Notes: generated by a model from the sequence alone, not told the origin. DNA of 64,000 nucleotides from Bacillus sp. FJAT-27916 (GCF_001183965.1 NZ_LFZV01000001.1:3787650-3851649); one strand, 5' to 3'. Numbered from the stretch's first letter, positions 8,853 through 18,184 are shown. Made by a program: numbers and translations.

Positions 8853-10200
8853 ACACAAACTCCTCCTTTGGTGTAAATAGACGTTCATCCATTTCAATGC
8901 CAAAGACACGAATACGTTGAAGGACTTTAGGAATAAGACCGGTTGCCGTATGATAGCCTAGCACTTCACCATTTGCACCCATGCCTGTCCGTTTGAATGT
9001 AAAGATGTCTCTAATCTGAATTTGATTCTCCTCATCCACTGACACCTCTGAAATATTCATGATTTTTCGCTTCCCATCCGATAGACGTTCAGCTTGCACA
9101 ATATAATCAAGAGCACCCACAATGTATTCCCGGACAATATGAGATGGCAAATCCATCCCCGCCATAATGACCATTCCCTCAACCCTGCTAAGAGCATCTG
9201 AAGGAGAGTTCGCATGGACGGTCGTCAACGAACCTTCATGACCTGTATTCATAGCCTGCAGCATATCAAAAGCCTCTGCGCCACGAACCTCACCGACAAT
9301 GATTCGGTCCGGTCTCATCCTGAGCGCATTCTTCACTAATTGACGAATGGAGATTTCCCCACTCCCCTCCACATTCGCAGGTCTTGCTTCCAGTCCGACA
9401 ACGGAACCTCTGTTTAACCTTAATTCTGCCGAGTCCTCTATCGTTATGACCCTTTCATGCACCGGAATCGATTTTGCGACCGCATTTAGGAACGTTGTTT
9501 TCCCGCTCCCTGTCCCGCCAGAGATCAGCACATTCAATTTAGCCTCTACAATGGATTCCAAAAACGTAATCATGGATTCATCCAAGGAACCAAATTCAAG
9601 CAAATCCTGCATTTCAAATGGCGTTTTGCGAAACTTACGGATGGATATTAATGTTCCATTCAAACTTATTGGGGGTATTACGGCATTGACACGACTGCCG
9701 TCTGGGAGCCGGGCATCTACCATTGGTGAGCTCTCATCAATCCGACGGCCAAGCGGTGCAACAACCCGGTCAATAATATGCCTGACATGGGATTCATCAC
9801 GAAATTCAATATCTGAGCGTTCAAGCCTTCCATTTCTCTCAATAAATACTTCCTTCGGACCGTTAACAAGGATCTCTGTAATGCTCTCATCATTCAATAA
9901 AGGCTCAAGGGGACCGAATCCAACAGACTCATCAATCAGACGCGTGAGCATCATTTCTCTGTCATGCCTTGGGATAACGACTTTTTCCTCTGACATGAAG
10001 GTACTGATTAGACGCTCAATCGTCAGTCTTTTCTCACCCTCTGATAAAGAGGTTAATGTTTCTAGATTGGTCTCTGTTAATAATCTCGTTTTATAGTGTT
10101 CTACCAGTTCATCAATATAAGGGTTTGTTTGCGAGGTACTATAGCCATTGACCGCATAATCCTGCGGGACATCCCTCTTTTTACTGAATAGCGCCATCAT
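8818..10200 (-). CDS. tadA: TadA/CpaF secretion ATPase
   Basis: The protein has 460 residues and is a GspE/VirB11-type hexameric ATPase that powers pilus assembly. It shows the CpaF-type N-domain ([20 protein letters not shown]), Walker [15 protein letters not shown] near residue 228, the Asp box [11 protein letters not shown], Walker B-like [12 protein letters not shown] near residue 298 and the His box [15 protein letters not shown]. These are all the expected catalytic elements, so the motor should be active. The start is ATG-ATG with GGGAGAG upstream; either codon may be used. It lies 26 bases after the CpaE-like gene. Confidence 0.95.
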   Translation of the reverse strand: MMALFSKKRDVPQDYAVNGYSTSQTNPYIDELVEHYKTRLLTETNLETLTSLSEGEKRLTIERLISTFMSEEKVVIPRHDREMMLTRLIDESVGFGPLEPLLNDESITEILVNGPKEVFIERNGRLERSDIEFRDESHVRHIIDRVVAPLGRRIDESSPMVDARLPDGSRVNAVIPPISLNGTLISIRKFRKTPFEMQDLLEFGSLDESMITFLESIVEAKLNVLISGGTGSGKTTFLNAVAKSIPVHERVITIEDSAELRLNRGSVVGLEARPANVEGSGEISIRQLVKNALRMRPDRIIVGEVRGAEAFDMLQAMNTGHEGSLTTVHANSPSDALSRVEGMVIMAGMDLPSHIVREYIVGALDYIVQAERLSDGKRKIMNISEVSVDEENQIQIRDIFTFKRTGMGANGEVLGYHTATGLIPKVLQRIRVFGIEMDERLFTPKEEFVYERNHLHSPTI

Positions 10201-10226
10201 TCACTCTCCCTTCACCAGTCAACTGT

Positions 10227-11384
10227 CTATTTCAACAGGCTGCCGACCCATTTTTGAATATCCTTGGCAACCAAGGGCAATCGTTTCTCCTTAGCTTCCT
10301 TGCGGATTGGCTCACTTTTATTGATGGAATGAAGAACTCCTTTAATATCTTTTTTAATTTCAACCGCAAATGGGTATTGAATAAAGCGGCTAAGGTCTTT
10401 ACCGGTAAGTTCCGCATCCTTGCCAGCCTGATTGACCACCACCTCAAGGCGCTCATCTAAATGAATACCTAAACGTTTGAATAATTCCTCTACGCTCTTG
10501 AATACCCGTATGGAAGGGGTATCTGGCGTTATGCAATAGAAGATTTTATCTGCCTCCTCAATCGCCGCAAAGGAAGTAATGTCGATATGGCTAGGAACAT
10601 CTAAAATGACGAAATCAAAGCTTCTCTTACAAGCACGAATAAGCCGCTTCATATAATCCTCATCTATTGCCTCTGCCATCTCAGCATCCCTCGGGCTGAG
10701 CAAGACCTCTAATTTTGAGAAACGCTCCTTTTCCGTTACATTTCGGATGTGGCTGTCACTAATCTCATGAATGACAGGCTTTAGATCAACCAGCGAACGG
10801 TTTTCCTCAATTCCGAGATATGTTTCAACCCCGCCATATTGAAGATTGAAATCGATTAGAATGACTTCCGCTGTTGAATCAAGCTTTAAGGTTTGCGCGA
10901 ATGCTGAACTTATCAAGGTCGTGCCGCTTCCACCCTTCCCACTGTAGAAAGCAATGACCTCACCTCGCCCTTTAGAGAACACCGAGGTGCTGGCTCCTCC
11001 TTGCTTGTTACGGACTCTAACCATATTGCCTAGAAAGTCGATTCTCTCAGAGAACAGTTCCTTTTCATCTGGTATAACAAGATAGTCAGTCGCTCCAGCA
11101 CGCAATACTTCACGCGCAAGCTGGAAATCCTGCACATGATGCAAAAAGACTACTGCTGTTGTAGGACTTGTCTTTTTAATAGTTTGTATGACATCTATGC
11201 TAGCAGCTTCTTGCCTGTATAACACAATGGCTATATCGGTATGTTCATCTTTCTCCAAATGCTCAATCATGCGGCTGGCCGATACTAAGTCCCATTTAGG
11301 ATAGCTGGAAAGAAATCCTTCGATACCAGCATAGAGAGTATTATCTTCATCTCCGACAATGAGTAATGATACATCTTGTTTCAT
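10227..11384 (-). CDS. tadZ: CpaE/TadZ-like MinD-family ATPase
   Basis: The protein has 385 residues: an N-terminal receiver-like domain (about 1-120) and a MinD/ParA-type ATPase with deviant Walker A YSGKGGSGTTLISSAFAQ, the switch region DFNLQYGGVE and the segment FVILDVPSHID. CpaE and TadZ proteins place the pilus machine, typically at a cell pole. In the Walker A the residue after the GSG is Thr rather than Lys, but the deviant-type lysine GKGGSG is present. The ATG at 11384 is preferred because GGGGGA lies eight bases upstream; an ATG at 11402 has a poor site. Confidence 0.88.
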   Translation of the reverse strand: MKQDVSLLIVGDEDNTLYAGIEGFLSSYPKWDLVSASRMIEHLEKDEHTDIAIVLYRQEAASIDVIQTIKKTSPTTAVVFLHHVQDFQLAREVLRAGATDYLVIPDEKELFSERIDFLGNMVRVRNKQGGASTSVFSKGRGEVIAFYSGKGGSGTTLISSAFAQTLKLDSTAEVILIDFNLQYGGVETYLGIEENRSLVDLKPVIHEISDSHIRNVTEKERFSKLEVLLSPRDAEMAEAIDEDYMKRLIRACKRSFDFVILDVPSHIDITSFAAIEEADKIFYCITPDTPSIRVFKSVEELFKRLGIHLDERLEVVVNQAGKDAELTGKDLSRFIQYPFAVEIKKDIKGVLHSINKSEPIRKEAKEKRLPLVAKDIQKWVGSLLK

Positions 11385-11420
11385 TTGGCTTTCCCCCGTC
11401 ATCTCTATTTAAATGAGCCC

Positions 11421-12176
11421 TTACTCATCCTTCTTATCTTTTGCTTCATTCGAGTCATCTTTCTTGTCCTTTGTCTCTTCCTTTTCTTCTTTAGCTGACG
11501 CTTTTTCGGTTTCCGCTTGTTTCACTTCCTTATCCTCTTTCCCAGCTTCTTCAAGCTCTTCGGCCGGCTGTCCGACATTCGATTTTACGATTCGCACGCT
11601 ATCCGCATAATTTTGCATATGTATTAATTGAGGTGCTTGTTCTAGCGGAACTTCCAATTGCACGCCGGCAAATTTATCACTCTTTTTCGCAATCCGAGCT
11701 ACCTTTACATCCTTCATAAAAATCGTTGTTTTCGGTTTGTCCCCAAATTTCTCTGATACGATAATATCGACCCTGTCTAACGCCTCAAGAGATTCGTCAA
11801 AAAAGACTCTCTCATCAGACATGACAGAAATTAACCGATTATGTTCCTCCATGACGACGGAGGATTGCTTTAAAACATTCTTTGAAATGACATCCCCAGC
11901 AGATAGAGGGACTACAGCAACCTTATTCTCCAGGTCACTGATATTGGTAATATGATAATTCTCCAAATACTTCTTTGGGATCTCTTTCGTTGTAATCAAG
12001 TCAGGTGTAATATCTTGCCTTGACGCTATATCCGATTTGGCAGCATAAACATTCACTACGGTTCCCAAATCATTATTCAGAGCCTTAACCTTCTGCAGAA
12101 CAAGAAATCCAGCTATAATAGCAAGTAATAAAGATAATAGTAAAAAAATAATGGCTCTTCTTTTTGATTCAAGCAT
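11421..12176 (-). CDS. cpaB: CpaB/RcpC-like SAF-domain protein
   Basis: The protein has 251 residues: an N-terminal membrane anchor (about 9-27), a SAF domain (about 40-110; YAAKSDIASRQDITPDLITT and VPLSAGDVISKNVL) and a RcpC-type extracellular domain, ending in a highly charged Lys/Glu tail. In Gram-negative Tad systems CpaB lies in the periplasm next to the secretin; this Gram-positive locus has no secretin, so it probably works at the wall. It is the first gene of the operon, with AAGGAAAGG before the ATG. Confidence 0.85.
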   Translation of the reverse strand: MLESKRRAIIFLLLSLLLAIIAGFLVLQKVKALNNDLGTVVNVYAAKSDIASRQDITPDLITTKEIPKKYLENYHITNISDLENKVAVVPLSAGDVISKNVLKQSSVVMEEHNRLISVMSDERVFFDESLEALDRVDIIVSEKFGDKPKTTIFMKDVKVARIAKKSDKFAGVQLEVPLEQAPQLIHMQNYADSVRIVKSNVGQPAEELEEAGKEDKEVKQAETEKASAKEEKEETKDKKDDSNEAKDKKDE

Positions 12177-12240
12177 GCCTTTCCTTCATCCCCTTTCACT
12201 TAATGTGCAAAATCACCCAGAAATCGTTTATATATATCAA

Positions 12241-12269
12241 ATTATTCAAACATTTGGCATAAATTGCAA
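12241..12269 (-). promoter_or_regulatory. Candidate sigma-A promoter of the Tad operon
   Basis: On the minus strand TTGCAA (12264-12269) and AATAAT (12241-12246) are separated by 17 bases, about 60 bases before the cpaB ATG. The -10 match is imperfect and the area is very AT-rich, so other promoters are possible. Confidence 0.4.
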
Positions 12270-12840
12270 TCCATATCCCGGAAATGAATAAATTCGGTAA
12301 TATTTACTCATTTTTCTTATATATATGAATTTTTTAAAATAAACTTCAACTTCTTGTGATAAATTACTCACTTTTGACCACCAAAGAATTTTTTTATGAT
12401 GTCTAATATAGGATTATTTATTTATCTATCATTAAGTAAAAAGACCTAAAAAGACGGATTTTTCAGATAATTGATGGAGAGCTTTTCATACGGTTTATCT
12501 GGAGGCTTCTACAAATAAAGTCATTCATTCTCATCCATATCAATGTGATTCTCTTTATTCATAGCTCAATTGACCCCATTCATTTCTAATACAATACGTA
12601 ACAATTCCCCATAATTATACATATTTCTCCAAAAACCAAATTGCAGCCCCTCACCTAAGTTTCGTTACTTTGCATGAATTTTGGATTCCTCTAACTTCTA
12701 GATAATTGATGGTGAATCTCCGTACATCACCTATTGAATCAACGAACACGATTGGAATCTGTCAGAACCTTTTTTTCAAATAGACATTATGGTAATATAA
12801 AAAAATTAAGATTTCAGGTAATTTATAAGGAGATATCATA
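12270..12840. other. AT-rich intergenic region between the Tad operon and the HAD gene
   Basis: About 570 bases without a credible gene on either strand. It contains a direct repeat AGATAATTGATGG(A/T)GA at 12465-12480 and 12700-12715, one mismatch in 16. This long divergent region probably holds the regulatory sites of the Tad operon, but no known operator was recognised. Confidence 0.5.
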
Positions 12841-13461
12841 ATGATCAAAAATATATTATTTGATTTTGACGGGGTTATTATCGATTCAATGCCGATTAAA
12901 TCAGAGGCATTCCGGAAGATTTTCGAAGGGTATGATTCTGAGGCGATAAAAATCTTATTAGATTTTCACAATTTAAATGGGGGATTGTCCCGCTATGTGA
13001 AAATCAAATATTTCTTTGAAGAGGTTTTAGGTATTCCATATGAAGAAAAAGATATCATGCGTTATGCCGATAAATTCTCTGAAATAGCGAAGGAAGAATT
13101 GAATAACCCAGAACATCTAATTTCAGAAGTTGTGCAGTTCATTCAGGATAATCAAACGAAATTTAACTTCCATATCGTATCGGGAGCAGACGAGAATGAA
13201 TTGAAGTATTTATGCGAGCAATTAAACATCGCCCATTATTTCAAATCGATTCATGGGTCGCCGACTCATAAGAATGACTTGGTCAAGCAGGTCATGAAAG
13301 ATAATGGCTACCTCAAAATAGAAACCATTTTAATCGGTGATTCAATTAATGATTTTGAAGCTGCAGGGGTAAATGGAATTGGCTTTTATGCGTATAATAA
13401 CGCGGAATTAAAACCACTTTCAGCGAATTACATTGAAAAAATGGCTGACTTTGTTCTGTGA
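12841..13461 (+). CDS. HAD-family hydrolase (phosphoglycolate phosphatase-like)
   Basis: The protein has 206 residues. Motif I is DFDGVIIDS with nucleophile Asp8 and Asp10, motif II is in HIVSGAD, and motif IV is GDSINDFEAA; a helical cap lies between about residues 15 and 85. These are the marks of subfamily I HAD phosphatases that cleave small phosphate esters; the substrate cannot be told from the sequence. AAGGAGAT lies seven bases before the ATG. It is a single-gene unit with no operon partner. Confidence 0.88.
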   Translation: MIKNILFDFDGVIIDSMPIKSEAFRKIFEGYDSEAIKILLDFHNLNGGLSRYVKIKYFFEEVLGIPYEEKDIMRYADKFSEIAKEELNNPEHLISEVVQFIQDNQTKFNFHIVSGADENELKYLCEQLNIAHYFKSIHGSPTHKNDLVKQVMKDNGYLKIETILIGDSINDFEAAGVNGIGFYAYNNAELKPLSANYIEKMADFVL

Positions 13462-13543
13462 TACTATTTCGGGCGGTAGCCAAAGGAATCTCCTAAAGAC
13501 AATTGAACGCTCCTTTTTATATGTAGGGCCTGTTATAATTGAA

Positions 13544-13604
13544 TGTTGATTTTTCTAAAGATGCGACTTTGCGGAGAGCGTCCTATCTGCAGTGAAAATC
13601 AACA
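13544..13604. repeat. Hairpin-forming intergenic repeat element
   Basis: Perfect 9-bp inverted repeats GTTGATTTT (13545-13553) and AAAATCAAC (13595-13603) enclose about 40 bases that resemble short intergenic repeats common in Bacillaceae genomes (CTGCAG...GGACGCT...CCGC). It lies between the HAD gene and the flavodoxin pseudogene. The family assignment is from memory of similar repeats. Confidence 0.55.
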
Positions 13605-13660
13605 CTAACGTTTAAACATAGCCTTATAAAAAGTATAAATACGAGGAGTCATATTCATCG

Positions 13661-14121
13661 ATGAAAAAATGATTTTTATATTATTCATTAACCGGTAATG
13701 GTGATTTAATTGCATCAGAATTGAAAAAAGATGGCTTTGATGTATATAAAGTAGAAACTAAGCGCAGAGCGTTACCAAAGAATTTTGTTCTATCGATGTT
13801 TGTTGGAGGGTTTATATCTTTCCTAGGTTTACGAACAAGGATAAAACCAATAGGGCTTGATATAGACAAGTATAATGAAGTGTATATTGGTTCGCCTATT
13901 TGGAACGCAAGATTAGCCTGCCCCCCGCAAATTCAATACTGCATAAATGCAATTTAAAGAATAAGAAAGTATTTTTTGTTTTATATAGTGGAAGTGACAC
14001 GTCAAATAAAGGAACGAAAAAATTAAAAAGAGATATCCTCATTCATTAATAATAGATTTACAAGAACCAAAGAAAAATATAGAAAGTATAACGAGAATTT
14101 GTAGGGATTATTAAGCACTGC
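13661..14121 (+). pseudogene. Broken flavodoxin-like gene
   Basis: An ATG at 13661 (ATGAAAAAA) is followed at once by TGA; in the same frame the sequence continues LYYSLTGNGDLIASELKKD, a flavodoxin-type phosphate-binding loop. The frame reads IGSPIWNARLA and then is lost at a run of six C at 13921-13926; shifting frame restores PPANSILHKCNLKNKKVFFV and LYSGSDTSNKG, which fit the second half of the flavodoxin fold. A second frame change near 14040 precedes a final IIDLQEPKKN segment. One nonsense change and two frameshifts make a pseudogene likely, although the C run could be a sequencing error. Confidence 0.75.
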
Positions 14122-14142
14122 TATATTTCCCTCCATGCTGCC

Positions 14143-14170
14143 CAAAAAAAAGAGACGCCCAAGGCGCCTC
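14143..14170 (-). terminator. Rho-independent terminator of the ABC exporter operon
   Basis: On the minus strand GAGGCGCC and GGCGTCTC pair, followed by a run of T residues (the A run 14144-14151 on the plus strand). It lies 14 bases after the ATPase stop. Confidence 0.85.
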
Positions 14171-14183
14171 CTATCCACTATCA

Positions 14184-14861
14184 TCATGGTTGAAGTGTTA
14201 ATACTCCATCTTCCATCCGATATACTTTATCACAATACTCGAGCATCCGCTCGTCATGCGTTACCATGACAGCTGCTTTATTACGGCTTTTAACCTCTTT
14301 GGCTATCAGCTGAACAACCTCATGAGCTCGATTAGAATCAAGACTTGCGGTCGGTTCATCTGCCAAGATAACCTTTGAGTTATTTATGAAAGCACGTGCG
14401 ATTGCCACACGCTGCCGCTCTCCTCCTGACAGCTCATTCGGATACTTTTTCAGTTTATCGCCAAGCCCTAGTTCTGATAAGAGCTGCTTAGCGAATTGGC
14501 GGTCTTCCGCTGAAACCTTGCCATCCATTTTCTTTACGACGATTAATTGGTCCAAAACCGTCAGATAAGGAAGAAGGTTGGAGGTCTGCAGGATAAATCC
14601 AATCTCCTTCAGGCGGAGGCTGGAAAGATCTTTGCTGGACATCTTAGCAATATTCTCACCATTCACCCATACCTCGCCTGATGTTGGCTGCAGAAGTGCT
14701 CCTGCTATAGAAAGAAGTGTACTTTTTCCTGAACCGGATGGACCGATAACAGCAGCGAACTCCCCTTCCTTCACCTCAATGGAGGCATGGTCTAAGGCAG
14801 TAATCGTCGTACTGCCTTCCTTATATGTTTTTGTTACATCTTTTAAGTCTAAACCAGCCAT
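14184..14861 (-). CDS. ABC transporter ATPase, MacB/LolD type
   Basis: The protein has 225 residues with Walker A GPSGSGKST (about residue 40), Q-loop FILQTSNL, signature LSGGERQRVAIARA, Walker B VILADEPTASLD and the switch histidine in VMVTHDERM. All catalytic parts are present. Its start overlaps the permease stop (TAATG), so the two are coupled and form one exporter. Such pairs in Firmicutes export antimicrobial peptides or drugs, or act in envelope stress. The upstream TetR gene and its operators suggest induction by a small ligand. Confidence 0.92.
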   Translation of the reverse strand: MAGLDLKDVTKTYKEGSTTITALDHASIEVKEGEFAAVIGPSGSGKSTLLSIAGALLQPTSGEVWVNGENIAKMSSKDLSSLRLKEIGFILQTSNLLPYLTVLDQLIVVKKMDGKVSAEDRQFAKQLLSELGLGDKLKKYPNELSGGERQRVAIARAFINNSKVILADEPTASLDSNRAHEVVQLIAKEVKSRNKAAVMVTHDERMLEYCDKVYRMEDGVLTLQP

Positions 14862-15988
14862 TATTCAACCCTCCCTAATGCGGTAAGCGGATCAATCTTC
14901 GTGATTCGGCGGACGGAAATCAGCGAACTTAAGACACTAATAACCAATAGGAGAATCGCGTAGATGATAACCATCTTCCCATCCAATGTAAACGGCATGC
15001 CTTCTGGGAATGCCATCGCCGTTAAGTATGTTAATCCAATCCCAATTAAAATGCTGATAAAGGAAAGCACAAATACTTGGGACACAATCGTCTTAGCAAT
15101 AAAACCATTGCTTGCTCCAATGGCTTTCATCACGCCAAATTGGTTGGTCTTTTGAATGGTTAACACATAGAAGAAGACCGCAATGACAAATGCTGAAATA
15201 ACCACTAAGAATGCGAGCATCATCATGATTGTTCCGTTTTCGGCTGTGTATCCTGGCATTCCTTGCACTGCCTTTGCCTTTGTTACAGTTTCTACACCAT
15301 CGATATGCTTATCAATAACCGCAGGATCTACATCCTCACCTTGAACGGCAATCGCATTGACTACATCCCCAATGCCATTGTTTGAGCCAGGTGCCGCAAA
15401 CTGATAGGCTCTCCATTGCTCCAGCGTTCCGAACAAAACCGGTAAATGGTTAAACGTTTCGTTTTCCACGAATCCAATAATCTTGACAGTTTCAGTAGAG
15501 CTGTCAATGACTACCTCATCCCCAATTTGATAGCCTTTATCCTTCAGTGTCTCATTGGCGAGCACGCCGTTTTCAATGGAGGAATCAAGCCCGCTGCCTT
15601 CAATTACCTCTGGTTCAATGAAGGAGCCTGGGTCAATCCCTAAGATGGCAACATCCGTTTTGTCCTCAGATTCATCCGTTTCCTCCTGAGAAATAGAGGC
15701 TGTTGCCGCACCAAAGAGGGCTGTTCCCTCTACATGATCCTGCTTTGCTACATCCTCTTCTAAAGAGGCCGATAGGAGCGATTTATTAAACGAAGCTCCT
15801 GCTCCTTTCTCATAGACAACATAATCGGCATTCATATTTTTCAACGTTGCCGCACTTAAAGTTGATAGTCCATTACCAAGGCCGGAAAGGATAAACACGA
15901 GCCAGGCAATCAGCATGATAATCGCGCCAATCATTGTGAAGCGCAATTTCGCATGCCGTAATTCCTTTAATGCTAAAAACATGACCAA
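14861..15988 (-). CDS. ABC transporter permease, FtsX/MacB type
   Basis: The protein has 375 residues: an N-terminal membrane helix (about 20-42), a large extracytoplasmic MacB-PCD domain (about 45-245) and three C-terminal helices (about 253-275, 300-325, 340-360), the normal FtsX topology. It forms a homodimeric exporter with the coupled ATPase. The ATG follows GGGGGAA at good distance. The 5' region carries the TetR-type operators described separately. Confidence 0.9.
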   Translation of the reverse strand: MVMFLALKELRHAKLRFTMIGAIIMLIAWLVFILSGLGNGLSTLSAATLKNMNADYVVYEKGAGASFNKSLLSASLEEDVAKQDHVEGTALFGAATASISQEETDESEDKTDVAILGIDPGSFIEPEVIEGSGLDSSIENGVLANETLKDKGYQIGDEVVIDSSTETVKIIGFVENETFNHLPVLFGTLEQWRAYQFAAPGSNNGIGDVVNAIAVQGEDVDPAVIDKHIDGVETVTKAKAVQGMPGYTAENGTIMMMLAFLVVISAFVIAVFFYVLTIQKTNQFGVMKAIGASNGFIAKTIVSQVFVLSFISILIGIGLTYLTAMAFPEGMPFTLDGKMVIIYAILLLVISVLSSLISVRRITKIDPLTALGRVE

Positions 15989-16002
15989 ATTCCCCCTTAC
16001 CC

Positions 16003-16091
16003 AAAGTTACACATGTGTCACTTTTGACAAAAAAATAAAGTGACCAATTGTTTAACCTTAGTATAGACCAAAGTTACACAATTGTCACTTT
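16003..16091. promoter_or_regulatory. Repeated TetR-type operators before the ABC exporter
   Basis: Two 22-bp direct repeats, at 16003-16024 and 16070-16091, start with AAAGTTACACA and end with TGTCACTTT and differ at only two central bases. The first is almost a perfect palindrome (AAAGT-ACACA / TGTGT-ACTTT arms). A third, degenerate copy in the opposite orientation (AAAGTGAC...TAACCTT) lies at 16037-16059. The second copy overlaps the end of the tetR gene. These are the likely binding sites of the adjacent TetR protein. Confidence 0.75.
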
Positions 16092-16664
16092 AGAAGGCTT
16101 ATAGATGCCTGTACATATCATGTCAAAGATAAACTTCCTAAAATCCTTCTCTGGCAAATTCATATGATTCGGAATCGCAATGCTCTGGAAGATGAACCCT
16201 AGAATCAACGCATCCGGCAAATGGGCTGATAGGACACCCTCAGCCTTGCCGAGCGCAATCATCCGCTCCATTGGCTGATACATCGACCTATGCAATTCCT
16301 CTAAATGTTCCTTCTTTCTTGCGACCTGTCCATTTCCGCTGTCACTAATGATGGCGGCAATGCTGAGAATCTCATGCAGATCCTTCTTCTTGAAGATGCA
16401 CGTTAACAAATTATCCAATTGGACCTCAAAACGGGCCGTCTTGTCAATCGCCTTTAAATCTCTAATTAAGATCGACATCTCATGAATCATGAAATCCATG
16501 ATAAGCTCGTCCTTATTCGGATAATATTTATAAATTGCCGCCCTTGATACATTAAGCGCATCTGCAAGCAGCCGAATCGTAAAACCGTTATAGCCATTGC
16601 TCAACAGTAAGTTCTTCGTCTCGGTGAATATTTCACTCGAGGAAAATTTTCTCACTCTCGCCAT
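16074..16664 (-). CDS. TetR-family regulator of the ABC exporter
   Basis: The protein has 196 residues. The N-terminal helix-turn-helix reads NGYNGFTIRLLADALNVSRA followed by AIYKYYPNKDELI, the classic TetR pattern; the C-terminal ligand domain is not assigned. It lies upstream of and on the same strand as the permease gene, with three operator-like sites between and overlapping them. By inference it represses the exporter and is released by the exported compound. Confidence 0.9.
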   Translation of the reverse strand: MARVRKFSSSEIFTETKNLLLSNGYNGFTIRLLADALNVSRAAIYKYYPNKDELIMDFMIHEMSILIRDLKAIDKTARFEVQLDNLLTCIFKKKDLHEILSIAAIISDSGNGQVARKKEHLEELHRSMYQPMERMIALGKAEGVLSAHLPDALILGFIFQSIAIPNHMNLPEKDFRKFIFDMICTGIYKPSKVTIV

Positions 16665-16764
16665 CCTGCTTTCACCTCTGCTTCTAGGAGGATTTCTTTA
16701 TATCCATTGTACCCTCAACCCCTTGGAGAAAACAAACCCCTAATCCGCTTCCTCCTGAAATAAA

Positions 16765-16787
16765 GCAGTGGATGCCTCATCCACTGC
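16765..16787 (-). terminator. Terminator of the anion transporter gene
   Basis: Perfect 10-bp stem GCAGTGGATG / CATCCACTGC with a 3-base loop, directly after the transporter stop; the T tract following it on the minus strand is short (TTTATTTC). Confidence 0.75.
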
Positions 16788-16795
16788 ATGAAAAA

Positions 16796-18184
16796 TCAAA
16801 TAAGGAACATAGCCACAATCGTTGTTACCACAAGCCCAATGACAACTGGCACTAAGTTGCGGCGAGCAAGCTCAAACGGACTCACGTTACAAATGGCCGC
16901 TGCTGGAATTAGCGCCCATGGCACCAAGGTCCCGCCGCCAACCCAGATGGCCGCGATTTGACCAAGTGCTGTCAAGGTGGCCGCTCCAGAATCAAGTGAA
17001 TGCTCAAACAGCTGAGCAACCGAACCGACCAGCGATATCCCAGAGAAGCCCGAACCATCCAGCCCCGTAATAGCACCAACAGCCGTTATCGTCACAGCTG
17101 CGATTTCCTTTGTCAGTGGAATTGCTCCGGCAAGCGCCGTTCCAAGGTCATTGACAATCCCGGCGGAGCCCTTCGGCAATTCATCCCCAAGAATAGCTAT
17201 GAAACCAGCATCCCCTAAATAGAAAAAAGCCGCAATCGGAATGACCGGACCGAACACCTTAAAGCCGAATTGAAACCCTTTAATCAAATAAGCGGTCGTC
17301 TCTTCAAGTCCCTTCGATTTATGCGCAAACAATGTGAGCACAATCAAGATGACAATCGCTGTCCCTCCTATTAGCGAGGTGGCATCTCCCCCCTGAAGAT
17401 CAAAGACCGCCATCAAGGCCACATCGATGATAAAGAGGAGGGGAACGAGTACCGCAAACCATTTCTTCTGCTTTGAGGACAGAAGCTCCGCCTTCTCACT
17501 CTCCGGTTCTGAAGCGGCAGGCATCTCAGCTCTCAGTGTCCCCCTCCTCATATCTCTCCTCAAGAAATAAAAAGCCGTTACTGTCGTCACAAGTCCCATC
17601 GTGATGACAAGTGGAATACTCGCTTCCATTACGGCACTGACCGGAAGACCAGCCGCATCTGCTGTCAGTTTCGGTGCCGCTTGGATGACATAATCTCCAG
17701 ACAGTGCAATGCCATGACCGAATAAATTCATGGCCATCGCCACACCTAGCCCCGGAAGCCCCACACGTACCGCCGCTGGAAGCAGGACGGCTCCTAGAAG
17801 CGCCACCCCTGGGGACGGCCAGAAAAACCAAGAGGAAATCATCATGATAATCCCAATCGTCCAAAATGACAGAGCTGGCGTCTTCATCATCTTCGTAAAT
17901 GGGTAGACCATCACATCATTGATACCCGTATCCGTCAACACCCGGCTCAAGGATACGATGATGCAAATAATTAGAATCGTCGGCAGAAGCTCCCCAATCG
18001 CATAAATAAAACTATTAAACACACCGCTCACTGAATCGGTCAAGCTCTCCGTCGAGAGAACGGCAATCATCAGTATTCCGACAATACATAGCAGTGACGT
18101 ATCCCGCCGCATCGCCATCAACCATATAATCCCGCCTATGAACAACACATAAATCCAATGGATCAGGGTCAATTCTACCCCCAT
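16796..18184 (-). CDS. Polytopic transporter, GntP/DcuC-like organic-anion family
   Basis: The protein has 462 residues and about 11-12 membrane segments, with paired inward helical-hairpin regions rich in Gly and Pro (WPSPGVALLGAVLLP, GLDGSGFSGISLVGSVAQL). This layout fits the ion-transporter superfamily (GntP, DcuC, CitMHS), which takes up gluconate-like or dicarboxylate anions with protons. The substrate cannot be told, and no metabolic gene is adjacent. It forms a single-gene unit ending in a strong hairpin. Confidence 0.7.
   Translation of the reverse strand: MGVELTLIHWIYVLFIGGIIWLMAMRRDTSLLCIVGILMIAVLSTESLTDSVSGVFNSFIYAIGELLPTILIICIIVSLSRVLTDTGINDVMVYPFTKMMKTPALSFWTIGIIMMISSWFFWPSPGVALLGAVLLPAAVRVGLPGLGVAMAMNLFGHGIALSGDYVIQAAPKLTADAAGLPVSAVMEASIPLVITMGLVTTVTAFYFLRRDMRRGTLRAEMPAASEPESEKAELLSSKQKKWFAVLVPLLFIIDVALMAVFDLQGGDATSLIGGTAIVILIVLTLFAHKSKGLEETTAYLIKGFQFGFKVFGPVIPIAAFFYLGDAGFIAILGDELPKGSAGIVNDLGTALAGAIPLTKEIAAVTITAVGAITGLDGSGFSGISLVGSVAQLFEHSLDSGAATLTALGQIAAIWVGGGTLVPWALIPAAAICNVSPFELARRNLVPVVIGLVVTTIVAMFLI

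Noticed and set aside
9347..10096. 249-residue plus-strand frame opposite tadA
   Set aside because: Antisense of a gene with full ATPase motifs and no ribosome binding site.
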